From G963701675 sp963701675 (GTDB lineage Bacteria; Planctomycetota; Planctomycetia; Gemmatales; Gemmataceae): a stretch of 64,000 nucleotides of DNA. Numbering within the stretch: the first letter of the stretch is position 1; each line of letters opens with the position of its first letter. The stretch covers positions 7,130,001 to 7,194,000 of the forward strand of contig OY969623.1 of NCBI GenBank assembly GCA_963701675.1. Direction: 5' to 3'. The translations under genes and the position numbers were made by a program. The notes under the pieces were generated by a model. The model did no database searches and was not told the DNA's origin. It was given only the letters and a program-made list of their open reading frames with translations. Below are positions 18,245 through 27,585 of the stretch, in pieces.

Positions 18245-18416
18245 ATGTCGCTTTTCCTTTGACAGTAAACGGCAAGTTTTGATCGGCAAGTGCTAAGACG
18301 GCTTCTTCTGGAACCAGGTACTCACCGGTCGCAAGGACTCTGCCTGAAAAGCGGCCGAGTAAGAATCCGAGCGCCTTATTCTGCGTTTCAGCATCCGGAA
18401 AGGTTATTACGATCAT
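18174..18416 (-). CDS. small hypothetical protein coupled to the NDGR gene
   Basis: An 80-residue protein with a beta-alpha-like start (MIVITFPDAETQNKALGFLL) and a basic C-terminal tail (AKAKRRSRNT). No family recognised. Its ATG overlaps the stop of the BNR/PDZ gene by 4 bp (ATGA), and its 3' end overlaps the next gene by 71 bp, so three genes from 21922 down to 17924 appear to form one unit. Confidence 0.55.
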   Translation of the reverse strand: MIVITFPDAETQNKALGFLLGRFSGRVLATGEYLVPEEAVLALADQNLPFTVKGKATYEQQVAPLRSATSAKAKRRSRNT

Positions 18417-21400
18417 GATTGTTTCTCAGGTCGGTCAATTTCGAGTCGTACTTCTTCGCCATCGTCAGCCAAAATCGTCGGCGGACGCGTCGGGTCGGAT
18501 TCGACGCGCAGGGTCTGCGTGTGTTCTTTGCCGTCGACGGTCAGCACCACACGATACACACCGACGGACGTCGGCCGTGTCGATTCCTGTCCTTCGCGGA
18601 TGGTTAGTTCCCGACGTTGTGCCGATCCTTCCCGGCGCTGTTCTTGGCCAACCTGCGGGCGAGTTGCTGCCGAAGCACCCTGCTGGCGTCGCGGAGACTG
18701 ACGGTTCAAGTCCCAGGCGATCTGGTGCAAGCCCGGCTCGTTCTTTGGTTGCAACTCCCGTACTGTCTGCCCGGCGTAGTCCACCACCTTCAAGCCGATC
18801 TTATCCGCCTTCTTGCTCAGGGAGTAGAAAATTTGCGCTCCGGACGGCGGGTTCTCACCCACAAACTTGCGATGGCCCGTGCCGTAGGGCGAACCACGCG
18901 CTGGTTCGGAGCGCCAGCGCACCACAGTGTTCGGCTCATACAGATGAGCTTCCGCCTTCAGTGTCTCGCCGGACATTTGTCGAAGCGCCGTGATGTCGAG
19001 CACCCAAAGGCTACGACCGTGGGTTGCAGCGACCATTTCGCCCGCTGTGGGATGAATGGCCAACTCGTGCACCGCCACCGTCGGAAGGTTGTTGTTAATC
19101 TTGGTCCAAGAGGCGCCACGGTTCAACGACGCAAAGACGGCGAATTCCGTTCCGACCAATAGGAGGTCCTGATTCTTGACGTCTTCACGCAAGCAACGAC
19201 TCGAACCTTTAGGAAGATTGCCGCGTATGGATTTCCAAGTTTGGCCGAAATCCTCCGTCACGTATACGTAGGCTTCGTCATCGTTGGACCGATGTGCGTC
19301 GAAAGCGACGTAGCATCGACCGTCGGCGAAGCGCGACGGCTCAATCGTGGACACCCAGAACGGCGCCGGCAGACCGACCTTGTCGGCGACATTGTCCCAT
19401 TTCGTGCCGCCGTCGCGAGTAACCCAGAGATTTCCGTCGTCGGTCCCGACCCACAAGATTTCCGGGTTTCGAGGCGATTCCGCAAGAGCGCTGGCCGTTC
19501 CGCGCCCGGTGCGATTGATCGCCGGGGAGATCGGCCGAAGGTCGTTGCCGCGGTTGAGGCATCGAAACACATAGTTGCCCGCGGCGTAAAAAATCTGCGG
19601 ATTGCGGGAGGATAGAATGAACGGGCTGTTCCAGTTGTACCTGAACTTCATGCCTTTCTGCGACCGAGGCCGAATGCCTGCCTGTTCTCCCGTGCGGAGA
19701 TTGCGGCGGCCCATGAAACCATCCTGACTCTCGTAGTACACGAGATCAGGGTCAGTCGGGTCAACACGGCAGACGAAACCGTCGCCGCTGCCGACCACGA
19801 TCCAGTCTTCATTGATGGGTCCGCTGCCGTCGAGCGTCCGGCTCGGACCGCCCCAACTTCCGTTGTCCTGTAGTCCGCCGTACACGCGGTATGGTCGGCG
19901 ATTGTCAACGGCCGCATGGTAAAACTGGCCGATCGAAAGGTGGTTGAGATGGTCCCAGCGTTCCATGCGGTCGTAAGTGGCGTAGAAGCCGCCGTCGCAG
20001 CCGACTATCATATGCCGCCCGTCTTTCGGATCGATCCATAGGCAGTGCTGGTCGGGGTGAACGGCGTTGCCGCCGTCGGCCGTGAATGTCTTGCCGCCAT
20101 CTTTCGAGCGGTGCAGCATCACGCCGAGAACATAGATGTGCTTGTCGTCGCTCGGATCGACACGGACCTGGCTAAAGTACATCGGCCGCGGATTCAGGCT
20201 GTTGACGCGCGCCCACGATTCGCCGCCGTCGGTCGACTTGTAAAGACCGCCGTACTCATGGCTGTTCGGGCCTTGTTGATCCTGAACGTTCGGTGCTTGT
20301 CCACCGTACATGAAGGCGTACGGCCGGTTCTTATTGCCACCTTCCGGCGATTCCAGCGTGAGCGTGATGTCCTTCGTTTCCTTTTCACGCAGAACTTTCA
20401 GTGCGAGCTTATCGCCTTCCTTCCGGGTGCGAACGATATCAGTCAATTGCGGCATGCCGCTGACGGGTTTCGTGTCCACGGCTTGAATGATGTCGCCGTC
20501 TTGCAGCCCCGCCTTCTCGGCGGCCCGCTCGTCGAAGATGCGGGTGACGCGAATGCCACCTTCCGTCTCTTCCCCGAAAAAGCCGAGAACGGTCGCCAGA
20601 CCGAATCGGCCTTGTGGTCCGGTACTAATCAACGGCCGATCTTCGAGCGTAATCTCCACTTCGACCGGATTGGAATCCCGAACGACCTCGACTTTTACCT
20701 TGTCCCCCGACTTGCGGGATCGAAGCGATTCGGTGAGTTCCTGATTGCGAACGATCGGCTTCTTCTCAAACGTCTTTACCAGTTCCCCGACCTTGAGCCC
20801 GGCTTTTGCGGCGGGGCTTTCCGGCTGAACCTGTGTGATCTTGAGTCCATCTTTGGACTCTTCGCCGCTGATGCCGATGTAAACACGACTCGGCGGCGTG
20901 CCCATGGCGATCTTCTGACAATCGACAATGGCGAAAACGATGTTTGGGTCCTTGCGATAATAGTCGAGTCCCATCCGGCCAAGCGGACTGGTGGGTAGAC
21001 CATTGGTGAGCTTCTTGAAGGTCTTGCCGCCGTCGGTCGTTTTGTGAAGCCCGCTGCCGGGTCCCCATTTGGTGATCGGATCGTAGGCGTCGTAGCCGTC
21101 GACGAGCGGCGGCTCACCGCGATGGCTGTCGAACCCGTCGCGCTTGCGCTCCCACATAGCCACGAGGAAGGTGTCCGGCTCGGTCGGATGCATGGCGATG
21201 TCAATCACGCCGGTCTTGTCGTCAACATAGAGAATCTTGTTCCACGTCTGGCCGCCGTCGGTAGTCTTGAAGAGCCCGCGCCCGTCGTTCGCGCCGTACA
21301 GCCGGCCCAGTGCGCCCACGTACACGATGTCTGGATTCTTCGGATGGACAATGACGCGGCCTACTTGAAACGAATCGCGAAGCCCCATGTTTTTCCAGGT

Positions 21401-21922
21401 CTTGCCGCCGTCGGTCGACTTGTACACGCCGTCGCCGTACGAGACGCTGTTGCGAGGGTTGTTCTCTCCGGTGCCGACCCAAACGATGTCGCGATTCGAC
21501 GGCGCGACACACACATCGCCGACAGAAACGGTCGCCTCGCGATCGAATTGGTGGTCGAAGGTGGTGCCGTTGTTCACGGTTTTCAAGAGGCCGCCCGAAG
21601 CGGTTGCCACCCAATACGTGGTCGGATCGGCCTCGAAAACGGAGATCGCCGTGATCCGCCCACCCATCGCCGCCGGGCCAATCGACCGCCAATGGAGCGA
21701 CTTCACCCATTGATCGGGAAGGGTCCCCTCCACAGCCGGCGTCGTGGGCTTCGCATCCGTACGCTTGATTTCTTCCAACTGTCGCTTGAGCGATTCGAGT
21801 TGTTTCTCGATGTCGGCGATCTTCTTGTCACGATCCGGGTCTTGCCCGGCCGACGCAAGAACCAGGCCGAAAAACAAGAACGCAAAGACCGACAACCGAG
21901 GTAACACGCGGCGCAACTTCAT
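18413..21922 (-). CDS. secreted BNR/VPS10-like beta-propeller protein with internal PDZ domains
   Basis: A 1169-residue protein with a signal peptide (SVFAFLFFGLVLASAG), a short coiled coil (IADIEKQLESLKRQLEEIK, about residues 34-52), then sortilin/BNR-type propeller repeats with Asp-box signatures (YKSTDGGKTWKNM, FKTTDGGQTWNKI, VTEDFGQTWKSI). About residues 345-525 interrupt the propeller with two PDZ-like domains (SPAAKAGLKVGELVKTF and ERAAEKAGLQDGDIIQAVDT). Propeller repeats resume afterwards. The C-terminal 200 residues contain a flexible Arg/Gln-rich segment. Role unknown; extracellular or periplasmic substrate binding is likely. The stop overlaps the 80-aa gene start by 4 bp. Confidence 0.85.
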   Translation of the reverse strand: MKLRRVLPRLSVFAFLFFGLVLASAGQDPDRDKKIADIEKQLESLKRQLEEIKRTDAKPTTPAVEGTLPDQWVKSLHWRSIGPAAMGGRITAISVFEADPTTYWVATASGGLLKTVNNGTTFDHQFDREATVSVGDVCVAPSNRDIVWVGTGENNPRNSVSYGDGVYKSTDGGKTWKNMGLRDSFQVGRVIVHPKNPDIVYVGALGRLYGANDGRGLFKTTDGGQTWNKILYVDDKTGVIDIAMHPTEPDTFLVAMWERKRDGFDSHRGEPPLVDGYDAYDPITKWGPGSGLHKTTDGGKTFKKLTNGLPTSPLGRMGLDYYRKDPNIVFAIVDCQKIAMGTPPSRVYIGISGEESKDGLKITQVQPESPAAKAGLKVGELVKTFEKKPIVRNQELTESLRSRKSGDKVKVEVVRDSNPVEVEITLEDRPLISTGPQGRFGLATVLGFFGEETEGGIRVTRIFDERAAEKAGLQDGDIIQAVDTKPVSGMPQLTDIVRTRKEGDKLALKVLREKETKDITLTLESPEGGNKNRPYAFMYGGQAPNVQDQQGPNSHEYGGLYKSTDGGESWARVNSLNPRPMYFSQVRVDPSDDKHIYVLGVMLHRSKDGGKTFTADGGNAVHPDQHCLWIDPKDGRHMIVGCDGGFYATYDRMERWDHLNHLSIGQFYHAAVDNRRPYRVYGGLQDNGSWGGPSRTLDGSGPINEDWIVVGSGDGFVCRVDPTDPDLVYYESQDGFMGRRNLRTGEQAGIRPRSQKGMKFRYNWNSPFILSSRNPQIFYAAGNYVFRCLNRGNDLRPISPAINRTGRGTASALAESPRNPEILWVGTDDGNLWVTRDGGTKWDNVADKVGLPAPFWVSTIEPSRFADGRCYVAFDAHRSNDDEAYVYVTEDFGQTWKSIRGNLPKGSSRCLREDVKNQDLLLVGTEFAVFASLNRGASWTKINNNLPTVAVHELAIHPTAGEMVAATHGRSLWVLDITALRQMSGETLKAEAHLYEPNTVVRWRSEPARGSPYGTGHRKFVGENPPSGAQIFYSLSKKADKIGLKVVDYAGQTVRELQPKNEPGLHQIAWDLNRQSPRRQQGASAATRPQVGQEQRREGSAQRRELTIREGQESTRPTSVGVYRVVLTVDGKEHTQTLRVESDPTRPPTILADDGEEVRLEIDRPEKQS

Positions 21923-22107
21923 CGTCCAATCCTCGCTATGTGGTTGTTTCCGCAGGAGTAGTGGGTGGCATGATTTATCTAGTATAAACAGTTCGAGGGT
22001 GGAAGGGGACTGCTTGCTGGCATTGCATAAGAACCGCGGTGTTTGTCCTTCCTACGGGATCACCTGTTTCACTTCGATCGGACGGTTCACATAATCCGGG
22101 TAAAAAA

Positions 22108-22137
22108 TTGACTTGCGACTCGAGTCATGGCCATAAT
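22108..22137 (+). promoter_or_regulatory. candidate sigma-70-type promoter for the SBBP gene
   Basis: TTGACT at 22108-22113 and CATAAT at 22132-22137 with an 18-nt spacer, about 80 bp before the ATG at 22216. It lies in the divergent gap between the BNR/PDZ gene and the SBBP gene. Based on consensus match only. Confidence 0.5.
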
Positions 22138-22215
22138 AGGCGGCGCACACTCGTCACCGCCGTTTGCTCTGCCTATCGGGCGGAAAACTCGCGACTGTTG
22201 TAGAGGGGGATCCCA

Positions 22216-25014
22216 ATGGGCGATACATCCACCTCCCGAGTTATGAGAAGGGCACGTGCTTGCCTACGATGGCATCGGCCTCTACTCGAAACTTTTGAGC
22301 AACGCCTGCCGCCGGGCGACACTTTGCTCGGGTTCTTTTCGACGATGGCGTTTCTTGATCCGGCGCTGTCAGACGCGTTTGCACAGGTCCCGGCATTCGA
22401 TCTCGAAACGCAACGCTGGGTGACCGGGGCTGAGTCCGCCGCGGCGGACGAAGCTCCGGACGAACTTGCCACCGCTCGACGCATCAACCGAGACATCGAG
22501 GACTCAACCCCGGCCACACTCGCATCCGAGTACGTGGCCACATGGTCAGGGTTCACGGCCACGTGGCCAGGTACTTCCGCCATTGCAATGCCTGATAGGC
22601 CCCGTGGTTCCGTCGCTTCGAACGAGTCCCTGGCCACGCGGCCACATGACCACGGAGTTATGCCAGGCCGTGCCATCTCGCCTTTCAAGCCGGTCTCAGC
22701 CACGATCGGCGCCCGCTTGGACGTCATGCCTACACGGCCCACTCCAGCGATGGCTCAGACTGCAGAATCCGTCGGCCGCGTAAGCATGCCATCCGCGGCG
22801 AGCGGAAACTACGGCTCCCAGCCATTCTACTTCGAGCAGAACGTCGGACAGGCGGATGAAGCGTTTGATTTCGTTGCGCGTGGGGCAGGCTACTCGTTAG
22901 GCTTAAGCGCCACCGAAGCGATCATGCAGCTGCAATCCCCGAGCGACGGCAATCGGGCAGCGAACCTGCAGCAAGCGATCATGACGGGAGATTCGGCCGG
23001 TCTGCTTCCCGACGGGCGACGAATTGGCGCAGATCACTCCGAGCCTGCCGCAGGCCCCGTGGTTCGGATGCAGGTGGCGGGAGGGAATTCCAATGCGCAA
23101 GCGACGACCCAAGATCAACTCGTCACCAAGATCAATTACTTCATCGGCAACGACCCGGCCCGGTGGCACACCAACGTCCCGACCTTCGGCAAGGTGCAAT
23201 ACGACAACGTCTACCCCGGCATCGATCTGGTTTACTACAGCAACCAGGGACAGCTGGAGTACGATTTCATCGTCTCCCCCGGCGTCGATCCGAACCTGAT
23301 TCAACTGAACTTCGCCGGCGCCGACAGTGTCGCAATCAATGCCGCCGGCGATCTCATTGTGCAAGCCGCGGACATCGAGGCGCGGCAGCCAAGGCCGTAC
23401 ATCTACCAGGAGGTGAACGGCACACGACAGCAGGTGGACGGCAACTTCATCCTTTCCGCTGCAACGGACAACGGAGTATGGACCACAGACGGGGTTGCGT
23501 TCGATGTGTCGGACTATGACACAAGCGTGCCGCTGGTCATCGACCCGATCTGGCTGACGTACTCTACCTATCTTGGTGGTCCCGGTTACGACTACGGATA
23601 CGACGTCGCTGTGGATAAGTTTGGAAGCGCTTACGTCACCGGCGAGGCAGGCCCGGGTTTCCCACTGGTCAACCCAGCGCTGCCATACGGCGGGGGCAAA
23701 GATGCCTTCGTCTCGAAGTTTAGCCCCGATGGTCAAACTTTATTCTATTCGACTTTCATCGGCGGCCAGTACGAGGACTCCGCCGACAGCATTGCCGTGG
23801 ACGGCAAGGGTGGCGCCTATATTACCGGATACACCTTGTCGCTTGATTTTCCGTCGACGCCGGGGGCATTTCAGCCCGCCAACGGCGACGAGATATGCTA
23901 CGGCACCGTGTCGTGCGCCGATGCGTTTATCACCAAGCTAGGTCCAGACGGCGCATCGTTGGTCTATTCGACGTATCTAGGGACCATTTGGCCCGAATCG
24001 GGCGACGGGATAGCCGTGGATGCCGATGGTAGTGCCTACGTGATGGGGCAAACCAATTCTGCAGACTTCCCGATTCTAAACGCGGCGCAGCCTACCTACG
24101 GCGGCGGAGGGTGCAATGAGGGAATCATTTTCTATCCGTGTTATGATGTTTTCGTCACGAAGCTGAACCCCAGTGGCTCGGCATTGGTGTATTCGACCTA
24201 TCTCGGGGGCAACTTAGACGAGGCGTATACATTCCACGCGACGGGCGACATCGCAATCGACCCGGCTGGGCATGCCTATCTCACGGGTTATACCGAGTCG
24301 TGGAACTTCCCGACCCATAATCCGTTACAACCCACCAAGCTTCCGGGTCTTTCGTCCTATATTACAAAGCTGAGTTCCGACGGATCGACCTTTGTTTATT
24401 CGACCTATCTAGGTGGTTCGGTTGCTAGTGACCTAGGACGTGGGATTGCGGCCGATCCCGCGGGCAACGCATATGTGACCGGGGTGACTTGGGCACCTGA
24501 TTTCCCAACCACGTCCGGTGCGTTCCAGTCCGTGACGCCCGGGGTAGGAGACGTGTTCGTTTCAAAAGTGAAGCCCGACGGTTCTGCGTTCGTCTATTCG
24601 ACGTTCCTCGGTGGCTCCAATTACGAATATGGATACGCGATAGTTGCGGACCAGTGGGGCAACGCGTATGTAACGGGATCAACCTATTCGACAAACTTTC
24701 CAATAAAGATGGGGTTCCAACCGACTTTCGGTGGAGGTCAGCAGGATGCGTTCGTGACCAAGTTCAAACCGACGGGCGAGGCGTTGGCTTATTCGAGTTA
24801 CCTTGGTGGCGATGGCTCAAGCACAAATGGCGATGATGGTGCCCTAGGAATCGCCCTTGACAACTGGGGTAATGCTTACATCGCGGGCACCACCCGTTCT
24901 ACCACCTTTCCAACCGTCAAGCCATTCCAAGTCCAGAATGCAGGCAACATCGAGGCATTCCTCACCAAGGTTGGTCGAGTCAGTCGTGAGGCCATCGTAG
25001 TAGTCGCGCCATAG
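22216..25014 (+). CDS. secreted SBBP-repeat protein
   Basis: A 932-residue protein. The N-terminus is basic with HRPLLETFEQRLPPGDTL, a variant of the LEPR-XLL-like motif. Residues about 85-190 are low complexity and overlap two inverted copies of a palindromic repeat (22534-22659). From about 197 comes a domain starting FYFEQNVGQADEAFDFVARG that usually precedes SBBP repeats, then from about 445 eight or so SBBP repeats of about 55 residues (YSTYLGG, AVDxxGxAYVTGxTxSxxFP, FVTKLxPxG). The repeats are predicted to form a beta-propeller. It is probably exported; function unknown. ATG preceded by gaggggg. A hairpin terminator follows the stop. Confidence 0.87.
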   Translation: MGDTSTSRVMRRARACLRWHRPLLETFEQRLPPGDTLLGFFSTMAFLDPALSDAFAQVPAFDLETQRWVTGAESAAADEAPDELATARRINRDIEDSTPATLASEYVATWSGFTATWPGTSAIAMPDRPRGSVASNESLATRPHDHGVMPGRAISPFKPVSATIGARLDVMPTRPTPAMAQTAESVGRVSMPSAASGNYGSQPFYFEQNVGQADEAFDFVARGAGYSLGLSATEAIMQLQSPSDGNRAANLQQAIMTGDSAGLLPDGRRIGADHSEPAAGPVVRMQVAGGNSNAQATTQDQLVTKINYFIGNDPARWHTNVPTFGKVQYDNVYPGIDLVYYSNQGQLEYDFIVSPGVDPNLIQLNFAGADSVAINAAGDLIVQAADIEARQPRPYIYQEVNGTRQQVDGNFILSAATDNGVWTTDGVAFDVSDYDTSVPLVIDPIWLTYSTYLGGPGYDYGYDVAVDKFGSAYVTGEAGPGFPLVNPALPYGGGKDAFVSKFSPDGQTLFYSTFIGGQYEDSADSIAVDGKGGAYITGYTLSLDFPSTPGAFQPANGDEICYGTVSCADAFITKLGPDGASLVYSTYLGTIWPESGDGIAVDADGSAYVMGQTNSADFPILNAAQPTYGGGGCNEGIIFYPCYDVFVTKLNPSGSALVYSTYLGGNLDEAYTFHATGDIAIDPAGHAYLTGYTESWNFPTHNPLQPTKLPGLSSYITKLSSDGSTFVYSTYLGGSVASDLGRGIAADPAGNAYVTGVTWAPDFPTTSGAFQSVTPGVGDVFVSKVKPDGSAFVYSTFLGGSNYEYGYAIVADQWGNAYVTGSTYSTNFPIKMGFQPTFGGGQQDAFVTKFKPTGEALAYSSYLGGDGSSTNGDDGALGIALDNWGNAYIAGTTRSTTFPTVKPFQVQNAGNIEAFLTKVGRVSREAIVVVAP
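22534..22578 (-). repeat. GGCCAC palindromic repeat inside a coding region, copy 1
   Basis: On the minus strand this reads agtacctggccacgtggccg followed by a gaccat element. It resembles the copies at 22625, 62811 and 62898. It encodes part of the low-complexity N-terminal segment of the SBBP protein. Confidence 0.6.
22625..22659 (+). repeat. GGCCAC palindromic repeat inside a coding region, copy 2
   Basis: Reads agtccctggccacgcggcca, then catgaccacggagtt. It is inverted relative to copy 1 about 50 bp away and remains in frame within the SBBP gene. Confidence 0.6.
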
Positions 25015-25031
25015 CGTCGAATTGCAATTGA

Positions 25032-25081
25032 GTCCTTTGCGCCTGAGCGGGTTTTGTTGTTCCCGCCTAGGCACAAAGGAC
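25032..25081. terminator. bidirectional hairpin terminator between convergent genes
   Basis: Two 20-nt arms (25032-25051 and 25062-25081) pair with 3-4 mismatches around the loop ttttgttgtt. It sits 18 bp after the SBBP stop and 70 bp from the stop of the convergent delta-60 gene. No long U-run follows on either strand, so factor-independent action is uncertain. Confidence 0.6.
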
Positions 25082-25150
25082 TCCATATAGCTGACCTTGC
25101 TTCGGCACGGCGCTCTCGCAAGGTCAAGCGGGCGGATTGACAAGAGCCAT

Positions 25151-27253
25151 CTATACCCTGAACAATTCGAATAAGTCATCCAGGGTCGATCTGTCTGTCG
25201 GTATGGGCTCGTGGACATTCGAATCGGATGGGGCTTCCGATTCTCCAACCGCACCGGGAAGCAGCGATGCAGGGAAGGCCGCTACCCCTGTAACTTGAGC
25301 CACGGTTCGCAGTGGGTTTCCGAACGACTCCGATTCTGACGGAATGAGTGTGGCGGCAACCATAGTGATAAAGTGAGCTAAGCCCATTCCTTCGCCGCCC
25401 CCATCCGGCGTCGGGATACTCTCGGGATCTATGCACCCTTCGTCCTCGCCGGGATCCTTACACAGCCGAATCGCGGCGAAATCTGGGCCGCCGGACGCGA
25501 ATCCGCGAGTATGGAACCCGCCGGCGACGATGCGGTCGTTACTTTGCCTTGCCAACCCCCAGGCTTGGTCACCGCGATCATTGCCGGTGTATGTGCCAGA
25601 GAAGTCGGAACGGAACCATTCAACGTCTTCGTCGTCCTCATCTGCGTCCGGCGTAAAGCGCGCCCCGGACATGAACGCCGGGTCCTCGTCATCCTCTGCG
25701 CTGTACCCGCCTATGAGAATTCTCGGGTTCCCTGTTGCTTGGGGCTGCAATATGAGGCTGAAGCCGACGTCGGTATAGCCAAGGGGGTAAGTTCGTTTCC
25801 CATCACCAAGCGGGCCAAATGCGTTACCTCCACAGTCGCCCTCATCCAGCTCGCCGTCGAAACAGAGCCGGGCAAGGGCGAAATCACTTTCAGGAGTAAC
25901 GTCCCCGACATCAATACTGGCAGCACACGCCGCGAAACAGGTCGCGCCACCAACGACAATCTTGTCGTCACCGGTGACAACGAGGTCCCAGGCAATGTCG
26001 TCATCATCCGTATCAAAGGTGACCGAGGTCGCCCAGTCGTACGGAGTTCCTGAAACGTCGCCCTGGCCGTCGAAATCAATCCAGGCGACGTAGAAATCAC
26101 GGTCGTCTTCATCGTAGGGCTTGTCCTGACCGGCAATTACAATGACGTACTGGTCCTCGCCGATTTCGACTAACTGGATGCCGTGCACTTCGTCTTCGAT
26201 CGACAGGTGCGTGGCGCCGGTTTGGGGATCACCGTCGAAATGGACGCGGCCGTCATCCGGATCGTTCATTCCGCTATTGAACGTCTCGTCATAGCATCCC
26301 CAATTGTCAGCTCCGCATGCCTCGTCGGTGTCGAGTCGGGCGATCGCGAAGTGACTGGTCGTTCCTCCAATAAAGCTACCACTGTCCATAGGCATAAACG
26401 CGTAACCGGCGACCACGATCTTTTGCGTGGTCGCCTCGACCGCCACAGCAAACGCTTCGCCTCTGCGCATCCAACTCGTAAGCTCGGGATCGCCGATGTT
26501 TCCAAAATTGATGGTAACCGTACCGGCGGCGTCGTTCCAAAGAGATTCAGGGAATTCGTCGTGGTCTATCCAATCGCGCGCCCTTCCGCCCCAGTCCGTG
26601 TCAAGCTCACCATCGTCACAGAATCGCATCAATCCCCAGACATACTCCGACGGCTCTTCCAGATTCACCGCAGCGCGTCCGGCCACAATGATCTTATCCG
26701 TGGGCCCCGTGTCGTCACATGCGTCTGACTCCGCCTGCTGAATGGTGATTGCGTTTACTCTTTCGATTTCGGCATTGTCAAAGAAATCGTTGAAGGCGAC
26801 GCCGCTAGCAGGATTGGAGCCAACGTGTCGGCCGAAACCCGTTCCACCACATCCGCCATTGCCGGTCGTCGTACCGTTATCAAGGAAGCCGTTCTCGCAG
26901 AGCCTTGCTATCGCAAATTCTGGCCCCTCGCCGTTGGGCCGCGCCCACCCCGCCACCAGGGTGCGCTCTTCTCCTTCCACACTTTGAATCGCAATCGCGC
27001 GGCCTTCCTCCAGGTAGTTGGAAACATCGACTTCTGCGTGGCCGTTGTTAGGCACGCCGAACGGATCGTCTAAACACCAGGGCTCAAGCGGCTCAAGCGG
27101 ATCCCCTGGGCCGCAAGGTACAATGCGGCCTTCCAACGCCTCAACAACGGGCCGGTATACCTCCCGTTGTTTCTTTCGCGGCCGTTTCCACTCGACTTTT
27201 GGGCGCTCAACCTCGAACAATGCTTGTCCAAGTCCCACGATCCACCTGTACAT
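25151..27253 (-). CDS. second delta-60 repeat protein with LEPR-XLL-like N-terminus
   Basis: A 700-residue protein from the ATG at 27253, preceded by aaaggaga; an upstream ATG at 27331 is less likely. Residues about 30-50 include YRPVVEALEGRIVPCG, the shared N-terminal motif. The body has delta-60-like repeats (FAIARLCENGFLDN, DKIVVAGRAAV, DDKIVVGGAT, NDRIVAGGFHTRG) enlarged by acidic inserts rich in Asp/Glu and Cys, which suggests calcium binding and disulfides in an exported protein. It is the counterpart of the gene at 4434 but clearly more acidic. Function unknown. Confidence 0.83.
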   Translation of the reverse strand: MYRWIVGLGQALFEVERPKVEWKRPRKKQREVYRPVVEALEGRIVPCGPGDPLEPLEPWCLDDPFGVPNNGHAEVDVSNYLEEGRAIAIQSVEGEERTLVAGWARPNGEGPEFAIARLCENGFLDNGTTTGNGGCGGTGFGRHVGSNPASGVAFNDFFDNAEIERVNAITIQQAESDACDDTGPTDKIIVAGRAAVNLEEPSEYVWGLMRFCDDGELDTDWGGRARDWIDHDEFPESLWNDAAGTVTINFGNIGDPELTSWMRRGEAFAVAVEATTQKIVVAGYAFMPMDSGSFIGGTTSHFAIARLDTDEACGADNWGCYDETFNSGMNDPDDGRVHFDGDPQTGATHLSIEDEVHGIQLVEIGEDQYVIVIAGQDKPYDEDDRDFYVAWIDFDGQGDVSGTPYDWATSVTFDTDDDDIAWDLVVTGDDKIVVGGATCFAACAASIDVGDVTPESDFALARLCFDGELDEGDCGGNAFGPLGDGKRTYPLGYTDVGFSLILQPQATGNPRILIGGYSAEDDEDPAFMSGARFTPDADEDDEDVEWFRSDFSGTYTGNDRGDQAWGLARQSNDRIVAGGFHTRGFASGGPDFAAIRLCKDPGEDEGCIDPESIPTPDGGGEGMGLAHFITMVAATLIPSESESFGNPLRTVAQVTGVAAFPASLLPGAVGESEAPSDSNVHEPIPTDRSTLDDLFELFRV

Positions 27254-27544
27254 GACGAAATCTCCTTTCGAACGAACGAAGTGAAGTCCGGAGGCGACGC
27301 TGCCTCCAGCCGTAATCGCTTTCAATCGCACAACCTGCTCCCGCCTCGCCGGCGCACGCGGTGCCGCCTATTTGCATTACCATGCAGTAGGATCGCCGTC
27401 GCTCCGACGACGAACCGCTCCCGCACCGCGAACGCGACCGAGAACGCATGATCAACGCAATCCCGCGCTCGGAACACCGACGCTCAAACCCGGTTTTCGT
27501 GATCGTCTTTGGGAGGCTATGCGCTACCGAAATGACGGATACAA

Positions 27545-27580
27545 GGGTAGCATTGGGGGTTCATTGGGGTAGCATTGGGG
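27545..27580 (+). repeat. short direct repeat GGGTAGCATTGGGG
   Basis: Two copies of gggtagcattgggg at 27545-27558 and 27567-27580, 22 bp apart, just beyond the stop of the broken gene at 27586. Confidence 0.6.
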
Positions 27581-27585
27581 TATGA

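Noticed and set aside
20045..20998. 317-residue frame antisense to the BNR/PDZ gene
   Set aside because: Shadow of a supported coding region with mirror-image composition.
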